From JBBQKP01 sp038326995 (GTDB lineage Bacteria; Planctomycetota; Phycisphaerae; Tepidisphaerales; Tepidisphaeraceae), in the NCBI GenBank assembly GCA_038326995.1, contig JBBQKP010000044.1, forward strand, positions 1 through 20,203: a stretch of DNA of 20,203 nt. The letters are read 5' to 3'. The notes under the pieces are model-generated. The model was not told where the DNA came from. It did not search any database and was given only the letters and a program-made list of their open reading frames with translations. The position numbers were made by a program, and so were the translations under genes. Below are positions 1-8,100 of this stretch, piece after piece. The first letter of the stretch is position 1. The number at the start of each line of letters is the position of its first letter.

Positions 1-74
1 GCAACTGCACTTACGCGGCGAAGGCGGCCTGCGAAACGCTCGGCATGATCATGAATGAGGCGCGGACGGCTTAA
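1..74 (+). CDS. C-terminal fragment of an unidentified protein
   Basis: An open frame enters from the left edge (first full codon at base 3) and stops at TAA 72-74. It encodes 23 residues ending in GMIMNEARTA. The fragment is too short to assign to a family. Base composition and codon use match the GC-rich neighbours, so it is probably the 3' end of a core gene on the same strand as gltB. About 330 bp separate it from gltB, so the two are probably not co-transcribed. Confidence 0.5.
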   Translation, partial: NCTYAAKAACETLGMIMNEARTA

Positions 75-405
75 GCGGGTTTGGCCGCGGTTCCTGTTTT
101 CGATCGCGAGTTCCATCGATTCCGACCAAAGAGAAATCCAAGACGCCTGCTTTCTCATACCCGCTTACCCCTACCCGCTTATTTCGTGCGCGGCTCTTTG
201 AAACGACTTCTAATTGTTCTGGATTGAACTCAGCCCAGGCGCCCGAGCCACAAAGTCATCGATCCAAGTCGCAGGTTATTCAGGGGCCAATTCTTGCCCT
301 GATTCGCGCCCGCTTACTTTCTGCTTTTTTGCCCTTCGCCCGTGGCGCAAATTTGCTACAGTCTACAACCCGCTTTGATTCGACCGTGTCAATGCGGAAT
401 TCACC
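75..405. other. Intergenic leader upstream of gltB
   Basis: 331 bp without a defensible gene. A 61-codon frame starting at TTG 224 and overlapping the gltB start by 4 bp is possible, but it has no recognisable motif and no clear ribosome binding site. The stretch holds a weak hairpin with the motif ttcgtgcgcggctctt (183-198), listed separately. It also holds several copies of a short string, cccgctta, near 161, 174 and 309, with a variant near 369. The gltB promoter must lie here, but no strong -35/-10 pair stands out. Confidence 0.5.
127..200 (+). terminator. Weak hairpin carrying a recurring 3'-flank motif
   Basis: The arms caaagag (127-133) and ctctttg (194-200) are complementary. The right part contains ttcgtgcgcggctctt (183-198). 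Versions of the same 16-mer lie downstream of the FHA gene (17107-17122) and of the sugar dehydrogenase gene (20091-20106). The position, about 110 bp after a plus-strand stop codon, fits a transcription end for the left-edge gene. The stem is short and the loop long, so the call is tentative. Confidence 0.3.
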
Positions 406-3400
406 ATGACCACGCCAACCTCAAACACACTGCCTTCTAACCTGCCGCCTGCTGGTTCGCCTCGCTCCATTCCGGGCATGCCCCCGGCGCAGGGCCTGTA
501 CGATCCGCGCTTCGAGCACGACGCCTGCGGCTTCGGCTTCATCGCTCAGCTAAAGAACGTCGCATCGCATGACTGTGTGGATAAAGCTCTGACCATGCTC
601 GAAAACATGGAGCACCGCGGCGCGTGCGGGTGCGAAGCCACCAGCGGCGACGGCGCGGGCATTCTCGTTGCCACCCCCGACAAGTTCTTTCGCAAGGAAG
701 CCAAGCGGCTCGGCTTCACGTTGCCTAAAAAAGGCGATTATGCCGTGGCGATGATGTTTTTGCCCCAGGACCTGATCGCACGCGAAGAGAGTGAGCAGTA
801 TTTCACCGACGTCCTGGAAAAGTACGAGATGAAGATTCTGGGATGGCGCGACGTGCCGGTGAACAAGCGCGCGTGCGGCCCGAGCCCGCTGACGGTCATG
901 CCGCGAATCCGTCAGTGCTTCGTCGCACCCAGTGAAAAGTTCTACAACAAGAGTGACTTCAATCGGCGTCTTTACCTCATTCGCCAGCAGGTCGAAAACC
1001 ACATCGAGCACGGCCAGGGTGTTCATAAAGAGTCTTACGAGAAGTTCTACATCTCGCTGCTTTCGGTCAATCGCATGGTCTATAAGGGCATGCTCATGGC
1101 AGAGCAGCTCAGGGAGTTTTATCCCGATCTTTCCGACCCGGATTTTGAATCGCCCTATGCCATCGTTCACTCACGCTTCAGCACCAACACATTCCCGAGC
1201 TGGCGTCTGGCTCATCCGTACCGATACCTCGCCCACAACGGCGAGATCAATACGATCCGCGGAAACCGCAACTGGATGCGCGCCCGAAACGGCACACTCA
1301 AATCCGAAGCGTTCGGCGACGAGTTGAACAAGCTTTTTCCCATCCTTTCTGAAATCACCAGCGACAGTGCGACGCTTGACAACGCGCTGCAGTTTCTCGT
1401 CGTCAACGGCCGCGCGCTCGAGCACGCCATGCTCATGCTCATTCCTGAAGCGTGGCAAAACAACACGCAGATGGACCCCGACCTGCGAGCGTTCTACGAG
1501 TACCACGCGTGCCTCATGGAACCCTGGGACGGTCCGGCCGGGGTCGCGTTCACCGACGGCAAAAAGATCGGCGCCGTCCTCGACCGCAACGGCCTGCGTC
1601 CCGCTCGCTACTACCTTACCAAAGACAACTTCTGCATCATGGCCAGCGAGGCGGGCGTGCTGCCCGTTGATCCTTCCAATATCGAACGCAAGTGGCGGCT
1701 ACAGCCCGGCAAGATGCTGCTGATCGATCTTGAAAAGAAGACGATCATCACCGACGAAAAAATCAAGGAACAACTCGTCGACAAACGACCGTGGCGCAAA
1801 TGGATCGACGAGCACATGGTCGCCATCGAATCGTTACCTGAAGAAAAAAACAGTGGCGAGAAAAAGTTCGGGACGAAGAATGAGTCCGCTTTTGCTCCGG
1901 TCTCCACACTCCTGCAGCTTCAGCATGCCTTCGGCTACACCAACGAGGACCTGCGCATCCTGATGTTCCCGATGGCCGCCGGCGGTGCGGAAGCCATCGG
2001 CAGTATGGGAACCGACACGCCCCTCGCGTGTCTTTCTGACAAGCCGCAGCTCCTGTTCAACTACTTCAGCCAACTCTTCGCACAAGTCACCAACCCGCCC
2101 CTAGACGCGATCCGCGAGGAACTGGTCACCTCGCTCTACACATGGATCGGCCGAGAGGGAAATCTCCTGGACGAGACGCCCGAGCATTGTCGGCTGATCA
2201 AGCTCAAAAGCCCGGTCATCGGCAACAAAGACCTCGCCAAGCTTAAGGCACTTTCGCTCGAAGGGCACAAGTCTGTGACGGTGTCGCTGCTGTTTAGCGC
2301 GGGTGAAGGCGAGCCCGGCCTGCAGCAGGCACTCGACCGCGTTTGCATGGAGGCGACCGATGCCGTGAACGCGGGCGCGACAATCCTGATTCTCTCAGAT
2401 CGCGGCGTCGATTCCGAACGCGTCGCCATCCCATCCATGCTCGCCACCGCCGGCGTCCACCACCACCTCATTCGCATGGGCATTCGCAATCTGTGCGGCC
2501 TGGTGGTCGAAACCGCAGAGGCTCGCGAATCGCACCACTTCTGTTGCCTCGTTGGATATGGCGCAGGCGCGGTCAACCCATACCTGGCACTCGACACGAT
2601 CGCCGACCTTCACGCCGACGGCATGTTCGCCGCTGAAGTCACGGTCGAGATGTGTCTGAAGAATTACCTCAAGGCCGCGAACAAGGGCATTCTTAAAGTC
2701 GCATCGAAGATGGGCGTTTCGACTGTACAGAGTTACCGCGGCGCTCAAATTTTCGAGGCCGTCGGTATCGGAAGCGAAGTCATCGAGCGCTACTTTACGC
2801 GCACTGCAAGTCGCATCGGCGGCATCACGCTCGACGTCATCGCATCCGAAATGTTCATGCGACACCGACGCGGCTTCCCGCCCATCGAGGTGCAGCGCGA
2901 GTCCATTCTCGACACCGGCGGAAACTACCAATGGCGTGCGGGAGGTGAGTTCCACCAGTGGAACCCCAACGCCGTCGCACGCCTGCAGCACGCGGTCCGC
3001 GCGGTTCCGGCGATGCAGCAATCATCCAAGATTCCCGATTCCTTCCGCCCCGACGTGTTCGCGCTCTTCAAGGCCTATTCCAGCGCGATCGACGACGAAT
3101 CAAAACAGCACGCCACCATTCGCGGCCTGCTCGCGTTCAAAGACCTCGCTCCCATCCCCATCGACGAAGTCGAACCCGCAAGCGAGATCGTCAAACGCTT
3201 CGCCACCGGGGCCATGAGCCTGGGCTCCATCAGCACCGAAGCACACGAAACACTCGCCATCGCGATGAACCGCATCGGCGGGAAATCCAACAGCGGCGAG
3301 GGCGGCGAAGACGCGAGGCGCTTCACCCCCGACGCCGACGGCAAGTTCCGCAGGTCCGCCATCAAGCAAGTTGCCAGCGCCCGCTTTGGCGTGACGACGC

Positions 3401-5106
3401 AATATCTCGTCAACGCTGATCAGTTGCAGATCAAAGTCGCGCAGGGTGCCAAGCCCGGCGAGGGCGGACAATTGCCCGGCCATAAAGTCGACGAATACAT
3501 CGCCAAGGTTCGACACAGCACGCCGGGCGTCGGCCTGATATCGCCCCCGCCGCATCACGACATCTACTCCATCGAAGACCTCGCGCAGCTCATTCACGAT
3601 CTCAAAACCGTGAACCCCGTCGCAGAAGTCAGCGTGAAGCTCGTCAGCGAAGTCGGTGTAGGCACGATCGCGGCCGGCGTTGCCAAAGCCAAGGCGGACC
3701 ACATCCTCATTTCCGGCGACGGCGGCGGAACGGGTGCTTCGCCCCTCACTTCCATAAAGCACTGTGGCCTGCCTTGGGAACTCGGATTAGCGGAGACGCA
3801 GCAGGTGCTGCTCATCAACGGCCTGCGCGGCCGCGTGCGTTTGCAAGCCGACGGCCAGATGAAGACCGGCCGAGACGCCGTTATCGCCGCCCTGCTCGGC
3901 GCCGAAGAAATCGGCTTCTCCACCGCGCCCCTTGTTGCCGCGGGATGCGTCATGATGCGCGTCTGTCATCTCAACACGTGCCCCGTCGGCATCGCCACTC
4001 AAGACCCCGAACTGCGTAAAAAGTTCACTGGAACGCCAGAGCACGTCGTCAACTTCATGTTCTTCATCGCAGAAGAAGTGCGGCAGTACATGGCCCAGCT
4101 GGGATTCAAAAAGTTCGACGACATGGTCGGCCGCGCCGACAAACTCGAATTCGCCGACGTCTCGGATCACTGGAAAGCACGCTTCCTCTCCCTCGATGCC
4201 ATCCTGCATCTGCCAACCCCAAAAGCCGGCGACACGCCAAGACGCACGATGCTGCAGGACCACGGCCTGGAAAAAGCGCTCGACCACGAACTCATCAAGC
4301 AGTTCAAGACCGCCGTCGAAGGCACCGCAACCGAGCAGCTCACCGGCACGTTCGCCATCAACAACACGCACCGCACGGTCGGCGCGATGCTCAGCGGAGA
4401 GATCGCCAAGCGATTGGGCCACGTAGGACTGGCCGAGGGCGCGATCCATGCAAAGTTCCAAGGCAATGCCGGACAGTCGTTTGGCGCATTCCTCAGTCGC
4501 GGCGTGGTGTTCGACCTCGAAGGCGATGCCAATGATTACCTGGGCAAGGGCCTTTCGGGGGGACGCATCGTCGCGTATCCGCCCAAGGCCTGCACGTTCA
4601 AATCGCAGGACAACATCATCGCGGGCAATGTGATTGGCTACGGCGCCATCGCGGGAGAGATTTATCTGCGAGGCGTCGTGGGCGAACGATTCTTCGTCCG
4701 CAACAGCGGCGCTACGGCAGTCGTCGAAGGGTGCGGCGACCACGGCTGCGAATACATGACGGGCGGCCGCGCGGTCGTGCTCGGTGCGACGGGTCGAAAC
4801 TTCGCCGCGGGAATGTCGGGCGGCATCGCCTATGTCTACGACCCGCTCGGCCAGCTCAAGATCAACTGCAACACCGAGATGGTCGAGCTGACTCAACTCG
4901 AAGACGATGCCGACCACGCGTTCGTTCAAGACCAGCTCGCCAATCATGTGAAGTACACCAACTCGACGCACGCCGCGGCGATCCTGGCGGCATGGGACAG
5001 CGAGTCTGCGCTTTTTGTAAAGGTGATGCCCACGGACTATCGCCGCGTGCTGCAAAATCAAGCGGAAATCTCCGCGAAGGCGGACTCGCTCAGCAAGCGG
5101 GCGTGA
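406..5106 (+). CDS. gltB: Glutamate synthase (GOGAT) large subunit
   Basis: Makes glutamate from 2-oxoglutarate and glutamine-derived ammonia, the second step of GS-GOGAT nitrogen assimilation; cytoplasmic. The 1566 residues carry the full order for this family. An N-terminal class II glutamine amidotransferase domain begins at catalytic Cys41 in HDACGFGF, behind a propeptide expected to be removed. A central domain follows, then the FMN/2-oxoglutarate synthase domain (GDGGGTGASPLTS near 1104-1116), and a C-terminal GXGXG beta-helix domain (about 1280-1510). Cys1181, Cys1187 and Cys1192 (C-x5-C-x4-C) match the 3Fe-4S ligands. Start: ATG 406 is used; Met25 is an alternative that would shorten the propeptide. 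The ribosome binding site is weak. No gltD (NADPH-oxidising small subunit) follows; accD does. The small subunit must lie elsewhere, or the enzyme takes electrons from ferredoxin. Confidence 0.97.
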   Translation: MTTPTSNTLPSNLPPAGSPRSIPGMPPAQGLYDPRFEHDACGFGFIAQLKNVASHDCVDKALTMLENMEHRGACGCEATSGDGAGILVATPDKFFRKEAKRLGFTLPKKGDYAVAMMFLPQDLIAREESEQYFTDVLEKYEMKILGWRDVPVNKRACGPSPLTVMPRIRQCFVAPSEKFYNKSDFNRRLYLIRQQVENHIEHGQGVHKESYEKFYISLLSVNRMVYKGMLMAEQLREFYPDLSDPDFESPYAIVHSRFSTNTFPSWRLAHPYRYLAHNGEINTIRGNRNWMRARNGTLKSEAFGDELNKLFPILSEITSDSATLDNALQFLVVNGRALEHAMLMLIPEAWQNNTQMDPDLRAFYEYHACLMEPWDGPAGVAFTDGKKIGAVLDRNGLRPARYYLTKDNFCIMASEAGVLPVDPSNIERKWRLQPGKMLLIDLEKKTIITDEKIKEQLVDKRPWRKWIDEHMVAIESLPEEKNSGEKKFGTKNESAFAPVSTLLQLQHAFGYTNEDLRILMFPMAAGGAEAIGSMGTDTPLACLSDKPQLLFNYFSQLFAQVTNPPLDAIREELVTSLYTWIGREGNLLDETPEHCRLIKLKSPVIGNKDLAKLKALSLEGHKSVTVSLLFSAGEGEPGLQQALDRVCMEATDAVNAGATILILSDRGVDSERVAIPSMLATAGVHHHLIRMGIRNLCGLVVETAEARESHHFCCLVGYGAGAVNPYLALDTIADLHADGMFAAEVTVEMCLKNYLKAANKGILKVASKMGVSTVQSYRGAQIFEAVGIGSEVIERYFTRTASRIGGITLDVIASEMFMRHRRGFPPIEVQRESILDTGGNYQWRAGGEFHQWNPNAVARLQHAVRAVPAMQQSSKIPDSFRPDVFALFKAYSSAIDDESKQHATIRGLLAFKDLAPIPIDEVEPASEIVKRFATGAMSLGSISTEAHETLAIAMNRIGGKSNSGEGGEDARRFTPDADGKFRRSAIKQVASARFGVTTQYLVNADQLQIKVAQGAKPGEGGQLPGHKVDEYIAKVRHSTPGVGLISPPPHHDIYSIEDLAQLIHDLKTVNPVAEVSVKLVSEVGVGTIAAGVAKAKADHILISGDGGGTGASPLTSIKHCGLPWELGLAETQQVLLINGLRGRVRLQADGQMKTGRDAVIAALLGAEEIGFSTAPLVAAGCVMMRVCHLNTCPVGIATQDPELRKKFTGTPEHVVNFMFFIAEEVRQYMAQLGFKKFDDMVGRADKLEFADVSDHWKARFLSLDAILHLPTPKAGDTPRRTMLQDHGLEKALDHELIKQFKTAVEGTATEQLTGTFAINNTHRTVGAMLSGEIAKRLGHVGLAEGAIHAKFQGNAGQSFGAFLSRGVVFDLEGDANDYLGKGLSGGRIVAYPPKACTFKSQDNIIAGNVIGYGAIAGEIYLRGVVGERFFVRNSGATAVVEGCGDHGCEYMTGGRAVVLGATGRNFAAGMSGGIAYVYDPLGQLKINCNTEMVELTQLEDDADHAFVQDQLANHVKYTNSTHAAAILAAWDSESALFVKVMPTDYRRVLQNQAEISAKADSLSKRA

Positions 5107-5186
5107 CCGACGACGCAGAACGACCACGGGTCATGTCAATCGCGATCACCCTTCCCGGGTAAGGAAATTCCTGATAAGGTTCAGAT

Positions 5187-6074
5187 ATGGCGCAGCCTGC
5201 CCTTTCCGATTCGACAGCCCAGCCCAAACCGCCCGCGATCGCGGCGGATCGCGTGCCTGATCGCGCATCTGATCGCTCAATCGACGGCGTGCCAGCCGGG
5301 CTTTGGCTCAAGTGTCCCTCGTGCGAAAAAATGCTCTTCCGCAAGAGCGTCGAAGAGAACCTGAACGTCTGCCCGGAATGCTCGCACCACTTCCGCGTGA
5401 GTGCGAAAGAACGCGTCCGGCAACTTCTTGATGAAAAGAGTTTCGAGGAAATGTTCGCCGACCTCACCTCGGCCGATCCGCTTGGGTTTGTAGACAAGAA
5501 GAGCTATGCCGACCGACTCGTTGCCGAGCAGCTCAAGAGTGGCCAGAAGGACGCATTAGTTTGCGGCCGGGGTTTCATCAAAGGTCGGCCGGTGATGCTG
5601 GCGGTGATGGACCCGACGTTCATGATGGGAAGCATGGGCTCGGTCGTGGGCGAGAAAATCACCCGCACGATCGAGACCGCGACCGACAAGAAACTGCCTT
5701 TGATCATCGTCAGTTGTTCGGGCGGCGCTCGCATGCAGGAAAGCACATTGAGCCTCATGCAGATGGCCAAGACGTCGGCGGCACTGGCTCGTCATGACGA
5801 CGCGGGCGGCGTGTTCATCAGCGTGCTTTCGGACCCAACAACGGGCGGCGTGACGGCGTCGTTCGCGATGCTGGGCGACTTCACCCTGGCCGAGCCCAAG
5901 GCGCTGATCGGCTTCGCCGGGCCTCGCACGATCTGGAACACAATCCGAGTCGAATTGCCTGAAGGGTTCCAGCGGAGCGAATTTCTACGCGAAAAGGGAT
6001 TTGTTGATTTCGTCGTCGAGCGCAAAGACCTGCGCAGCGAGATCGCCCGGCTCATCGACTATTGCGGCAAGTAG
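5187..6074 (+). CDS. accD: Acetyl-CoA carboxylase, carboxyltransferase beta subunit
   Basis: Forms the carboxyltransferase with AccA and moves the carboxyl group from biotin-BCCP to acetyl-CoA, giving malonyl-CoA for fatty acid synthesis; cytoplasmic. At 295 residues it has the usual AccD length. The N-terminal zinc ribbon is intact: Cys43, Cys46, Cys62 and Cys65 (C-x2-C-x15-C-x2-C). The crotonase-fold core follows, with GGARMQES at 179-186, PTTGGVTASFAMLGD, and GFAGPRTI ... LPEGFQRSEFL. The start ATG has a plausible Shine-Dalgarno, aagg, at 5176-5179. The first 35 residues are a family-variable tail with a DRxxDRxSDR pattern, reflecting gatcgc repeated at 10-12 bp spacing (5237-5276). The 80 bp gap to gltB permits read-through, but the two enzymes belong to different pathways. 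Confidence 0.97.
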   Translation: MAQPALSDSTAQPKPPAIAADRVPDRASDRSIDGVPAGLWLKCPSCEKMLFRKSVEENLNVCPECSHHFRVSAKERVRQLLDEKSFEEMFADLTSADPLGFVDKKSYADRLVAEQLKSGQKDALVCGRGFIKGRPVMLAVMDPTFMMGSMGSVVGEKITRTIETATDKKLPLIIVSCSGGARMQESTLSLMQMAKTSAALARHDDAGGVFISVLSDPTTGGVTASFAMLGDFTLAEPKALIGFAGPRTIWNTIRVELPEGFQRSEFLREKGFVDFVVERKDLRSEIARLIDYCGK

Positions 6075-6411
6075 CGGTTCGACAGTAACGGTGAGTCTCA
6101 CTGGTGTTGATTGACCTGACGCGCGAAAGACGCTGTCCGAAATACTGGTAGAAATTGTCTGACACGAATCCCGGTAAGCTCCTGCGCACGATTCCGCAGG
6201 GCGTCACGCCGTGACGCTTTTGCCGACGCTTCTGCCAAACCTTTTGCTCCCCGGCGGCTGCCGCCCTCCAGTTGTACAACAGTGATCTCTGAACGAACTA
6301 CGGCCGTAAGCGAGTGATTTGGGGACGTCACGGCTCATTCTTTGAAAGGCCGTCGCAATTCATAACCTTTGTAAGCCCGTGTAACGTGTCGAAATCGCGT
6401 CACGCGACCTC
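6075..6411. other. Intergenic region between accD and the transporter pair
   Basis: 337 bp with no supported gene; the short minus-strand frames here have no motif. It contains the palindrome at 6202-6218 and further gcgtcacg-like strings near 6330 and 6397. A promoter for the transporter pair is expected here, but none is clear by eye. Confidence 0.45.
6202..6218. repeat. Perfect palindrome gcgtca-N5-tgacgc
   Basis: The sequence gcgtcacgccgtgacgc has two 8-bp arms around one central base and is followed by tttt. A second 17-mer with the same outer arms, gcgtcatagagtgacgc, lies at 13063-13079. It is either a dispersed repeat family or a weak terminator for accD about 130 bp after its stop. 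With a 1-base centre, the RNA hairpin would have to open to 7 bp with a 3-nt loop. Confidence 0.5.
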
Positions 6412-8097
6412 ATGAGCAATTCCACCGATTCGAATGGCGACCCGTACGCTCGGCACCGCGTCATTCACATGGGCCATCCCGACCCGCACGTGCCGGGCTT
6501 TGAGATTCCAGAAGGCGTCGCTGCAAAACCGTCGCCCGTGGGCTTGATCGTCACGCTCATCCTTCTGGTGGTCGCGGCGTTTACCGCCCAGACGTTCGGG
6601 CACCTCGCGCACGGATCAGCCGACGCGGTCGTTCATCCCCTGTGGATCTTGCCCTTCGCCATATTGCTATGCGCGATCGCCACGATGCCGTTCATCAACC
6701 GCCACTGGTGGGAGCACAACTACGGCCGATTCGCGATCGCACTGGGCGTGATCGTCGGCGCGTATTACGCGTTTTTCCTCTCGGGCGGGCGGGGCAATCT
6801 TTACCACGCTCTGGAAGATTACATCAGCTTCATGTTTCTGCTCGGCTCGCTGTTTGTCGTGTCGGGGGGCATTCTCATTCGCGTGCGAACACGCGCGACG
6901 CCGCTGGCGAACGTGGCGCTGCTGGCCGTCGGTGCGGTCATCGCCAATCTGCTCGGCACCACCGGCGCGAGCATGCTACTGATTCGCCCGTTCATTCGGC
7001 TCAACAACGGCAGGCTCAAACCCTTCCACGTCGTATTTTTTATTTTCATCGTCGCCAACTGCGGCGGCTCACTCACGCCCATCGGCGACCCGCCGCTGTT
7101 TCTGGGCTATCTCAAGGGCGTCCCGTTTTTCTGGACGATCACGCACTGCTGGCAAATCTGGCTGATGGTGAACGGCATTCTACTGGCGGTGTTCTTTCTG
7201 CTCGACACGTTCGTGGCCGCCAAATCACCGAAGGACCAGCCGGGCGATTTTGTCTCGCGCCGACGCGAAGGCCCGGCCCTGTCGTTCTACGGCTCGAGCA
7301 ACATCATCGGCGTCGTCCTCATCATCGCGGGCGTGTTGCTGCACAAGCCCATCAATGAATTCACGCAGCGATCGTTCGGCTTCGAAGGCCCTTGGCGCGA
7401 ACTCTTGATGGCGCTTGCGATCGTGATTTCCCTTGCCGTCACGCCACGTCGCGTGCACATCGAAAACCGCTTCAATTTCGCGCCAATAAAAGAAGTCGCT
7501 TTCTTATTCATCGGCATCTTCCTCACCATGATGCCCGCCCTCAACTACCTCTATCACAACGCCAAAGGCGGCTTCCCCAACACACCCGGGCAGTATTACT
7601 TCACCGTGGGCGCGTTGTCGTCCGTGCTGGACAACGCCCCGACCTATCTCACCTTCTTCAAGACCAAACTCGGCAGCCTCGACAGCGACGTGATCGATCG
7701 TGCTTCAATCATAATTCACCGTGACGATCACACCATCATGGCCGCCGACCTTGTGGGCCTTTCCACAGAGCAACAAAGCCAACTCGTTTCGACTGTCGAG
7801 GGGCTGACGCGGTATCACAAAGCAGAGATGAACGAGCAGACTCCGGACGAACTTATTCGTGTCGGTGCACTCATCGCCGATCCGGAGCTGAGTCAATTCC
7901 TCATCGCCATCAGCATGGGCGCGGTGTTGTTCGGCGCCTGCACTTACATCGGCAACGGCCCGAATTTCATGGTCAAGAGCATTGCAGAAAACGCAGAAGT
8001 GCCCGTCCCCAGCTTCTTCGGCTACATTCTTTACTACGCGCTGCCCGTCTTGATTCCCACCTATACGCTGGTCTGGTTCATCTTTTTGAGGACATGA
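6412..8097 (+). CDS. CitMHS/NhaD-like sodium:proton antiporter family membrane protein
   Basis: A polytopic inner-membrane transporter of the ion transporter superfamily, similar to proteins usually annotated as sodium:proton antiporter or putative citrate transporter. It has 561 residues. After a hydrophilic His-rich N-terminus (HRVIHMGHPDPHVPG), about a dozen hydrophobic segments follow. The family signatures are NLLGTTGASMLLIRPFIRLN and NCGGSLTPIGDPPLFLGYLK, with GDPP at 225-228. These resemble the re-entrant substrate-site hairpins of this superfamily. A soluble loop of roughly 90 residues (about 420-505, with VIDRASIIIHRDDH) interrupts the C-terminal half. The substrate cannot be read from sequence; sodium/proton exchange and organic anion transport are both possible. 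The start ATG 6412 has only a weak ribosome binding site. The gene ends 3 bp before the nucleoside transporter, so the two form an operon. Confidence 0.85.
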   Translation: MSNSTDSNGDPYARHRVIHMGHPDPHVPGFEIPEGVAAKPSPVGLIVTLILLVVAAFTAQTFGHLAHGSADAVVHPLWILPFAILLCAIATMPFINRHWWEHNYGRFAIALGVIVGAYYAFFLSGGRGNLYHALEDYISFMFLLGSLFVVSGGILIRVRTRATPLANVALLAVGAVIANLLGTTGASMLLIRPFIRLNNGRLKPFHVVFFIFIVANCGGSLTPIGDPPLFLGYLKGVPFFWTITHCWQIWLMVNGILLAVFFLLDTFVAAKSPKDQPGDFVSRRREGPALSFYGSSNIIGVVLIIAGVLLHKPINEFTQRSFGFEGPWRELLMALAIVISLAVTPRRVHIENRFNFAPIKEVAFLFIGIFLTMMPALNYLYHNAKGGFPNTPGQYYFTVGALSSVLDNAPTYLTFFKTKLGSLDSDVIDRASIIIHRDDHTIMAADLVGLSTEQQSQLVSTVEGLTRYHKAEMNEQTPDELIRVGALIADPELSQFLIAISMGAVLFGACTYIGNGPNFMVKSIAENAEVPVPSFFGYILYYALPVLIPTYTLVWFIFLRT

Positions 8098-8100
8098 GTA

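Noticed and set aside
224..409. 61-codon plus-strand frame overlapping the gltB start by 4 bp
   Set aside because: TTG start, no clear ribosome binding site, no motif. The 4-bp overlap is suggestive of coupling but not enough alone.
3787..5127. 446-codon open frame on the minus strand inside gltB
   Set aside because: It lies opposite a complete, motif-rich gltB. Long antisense frames are common in GC-rich genes, and its translation has no recognisable domain.
5237..5276. gatcgc repeated at 10-12 bp intervals
   Set aside because: It lies in the variable N-terminal tail of accD and is explained by a DRxx amino-acid pattern; too short to call a functional repeat.
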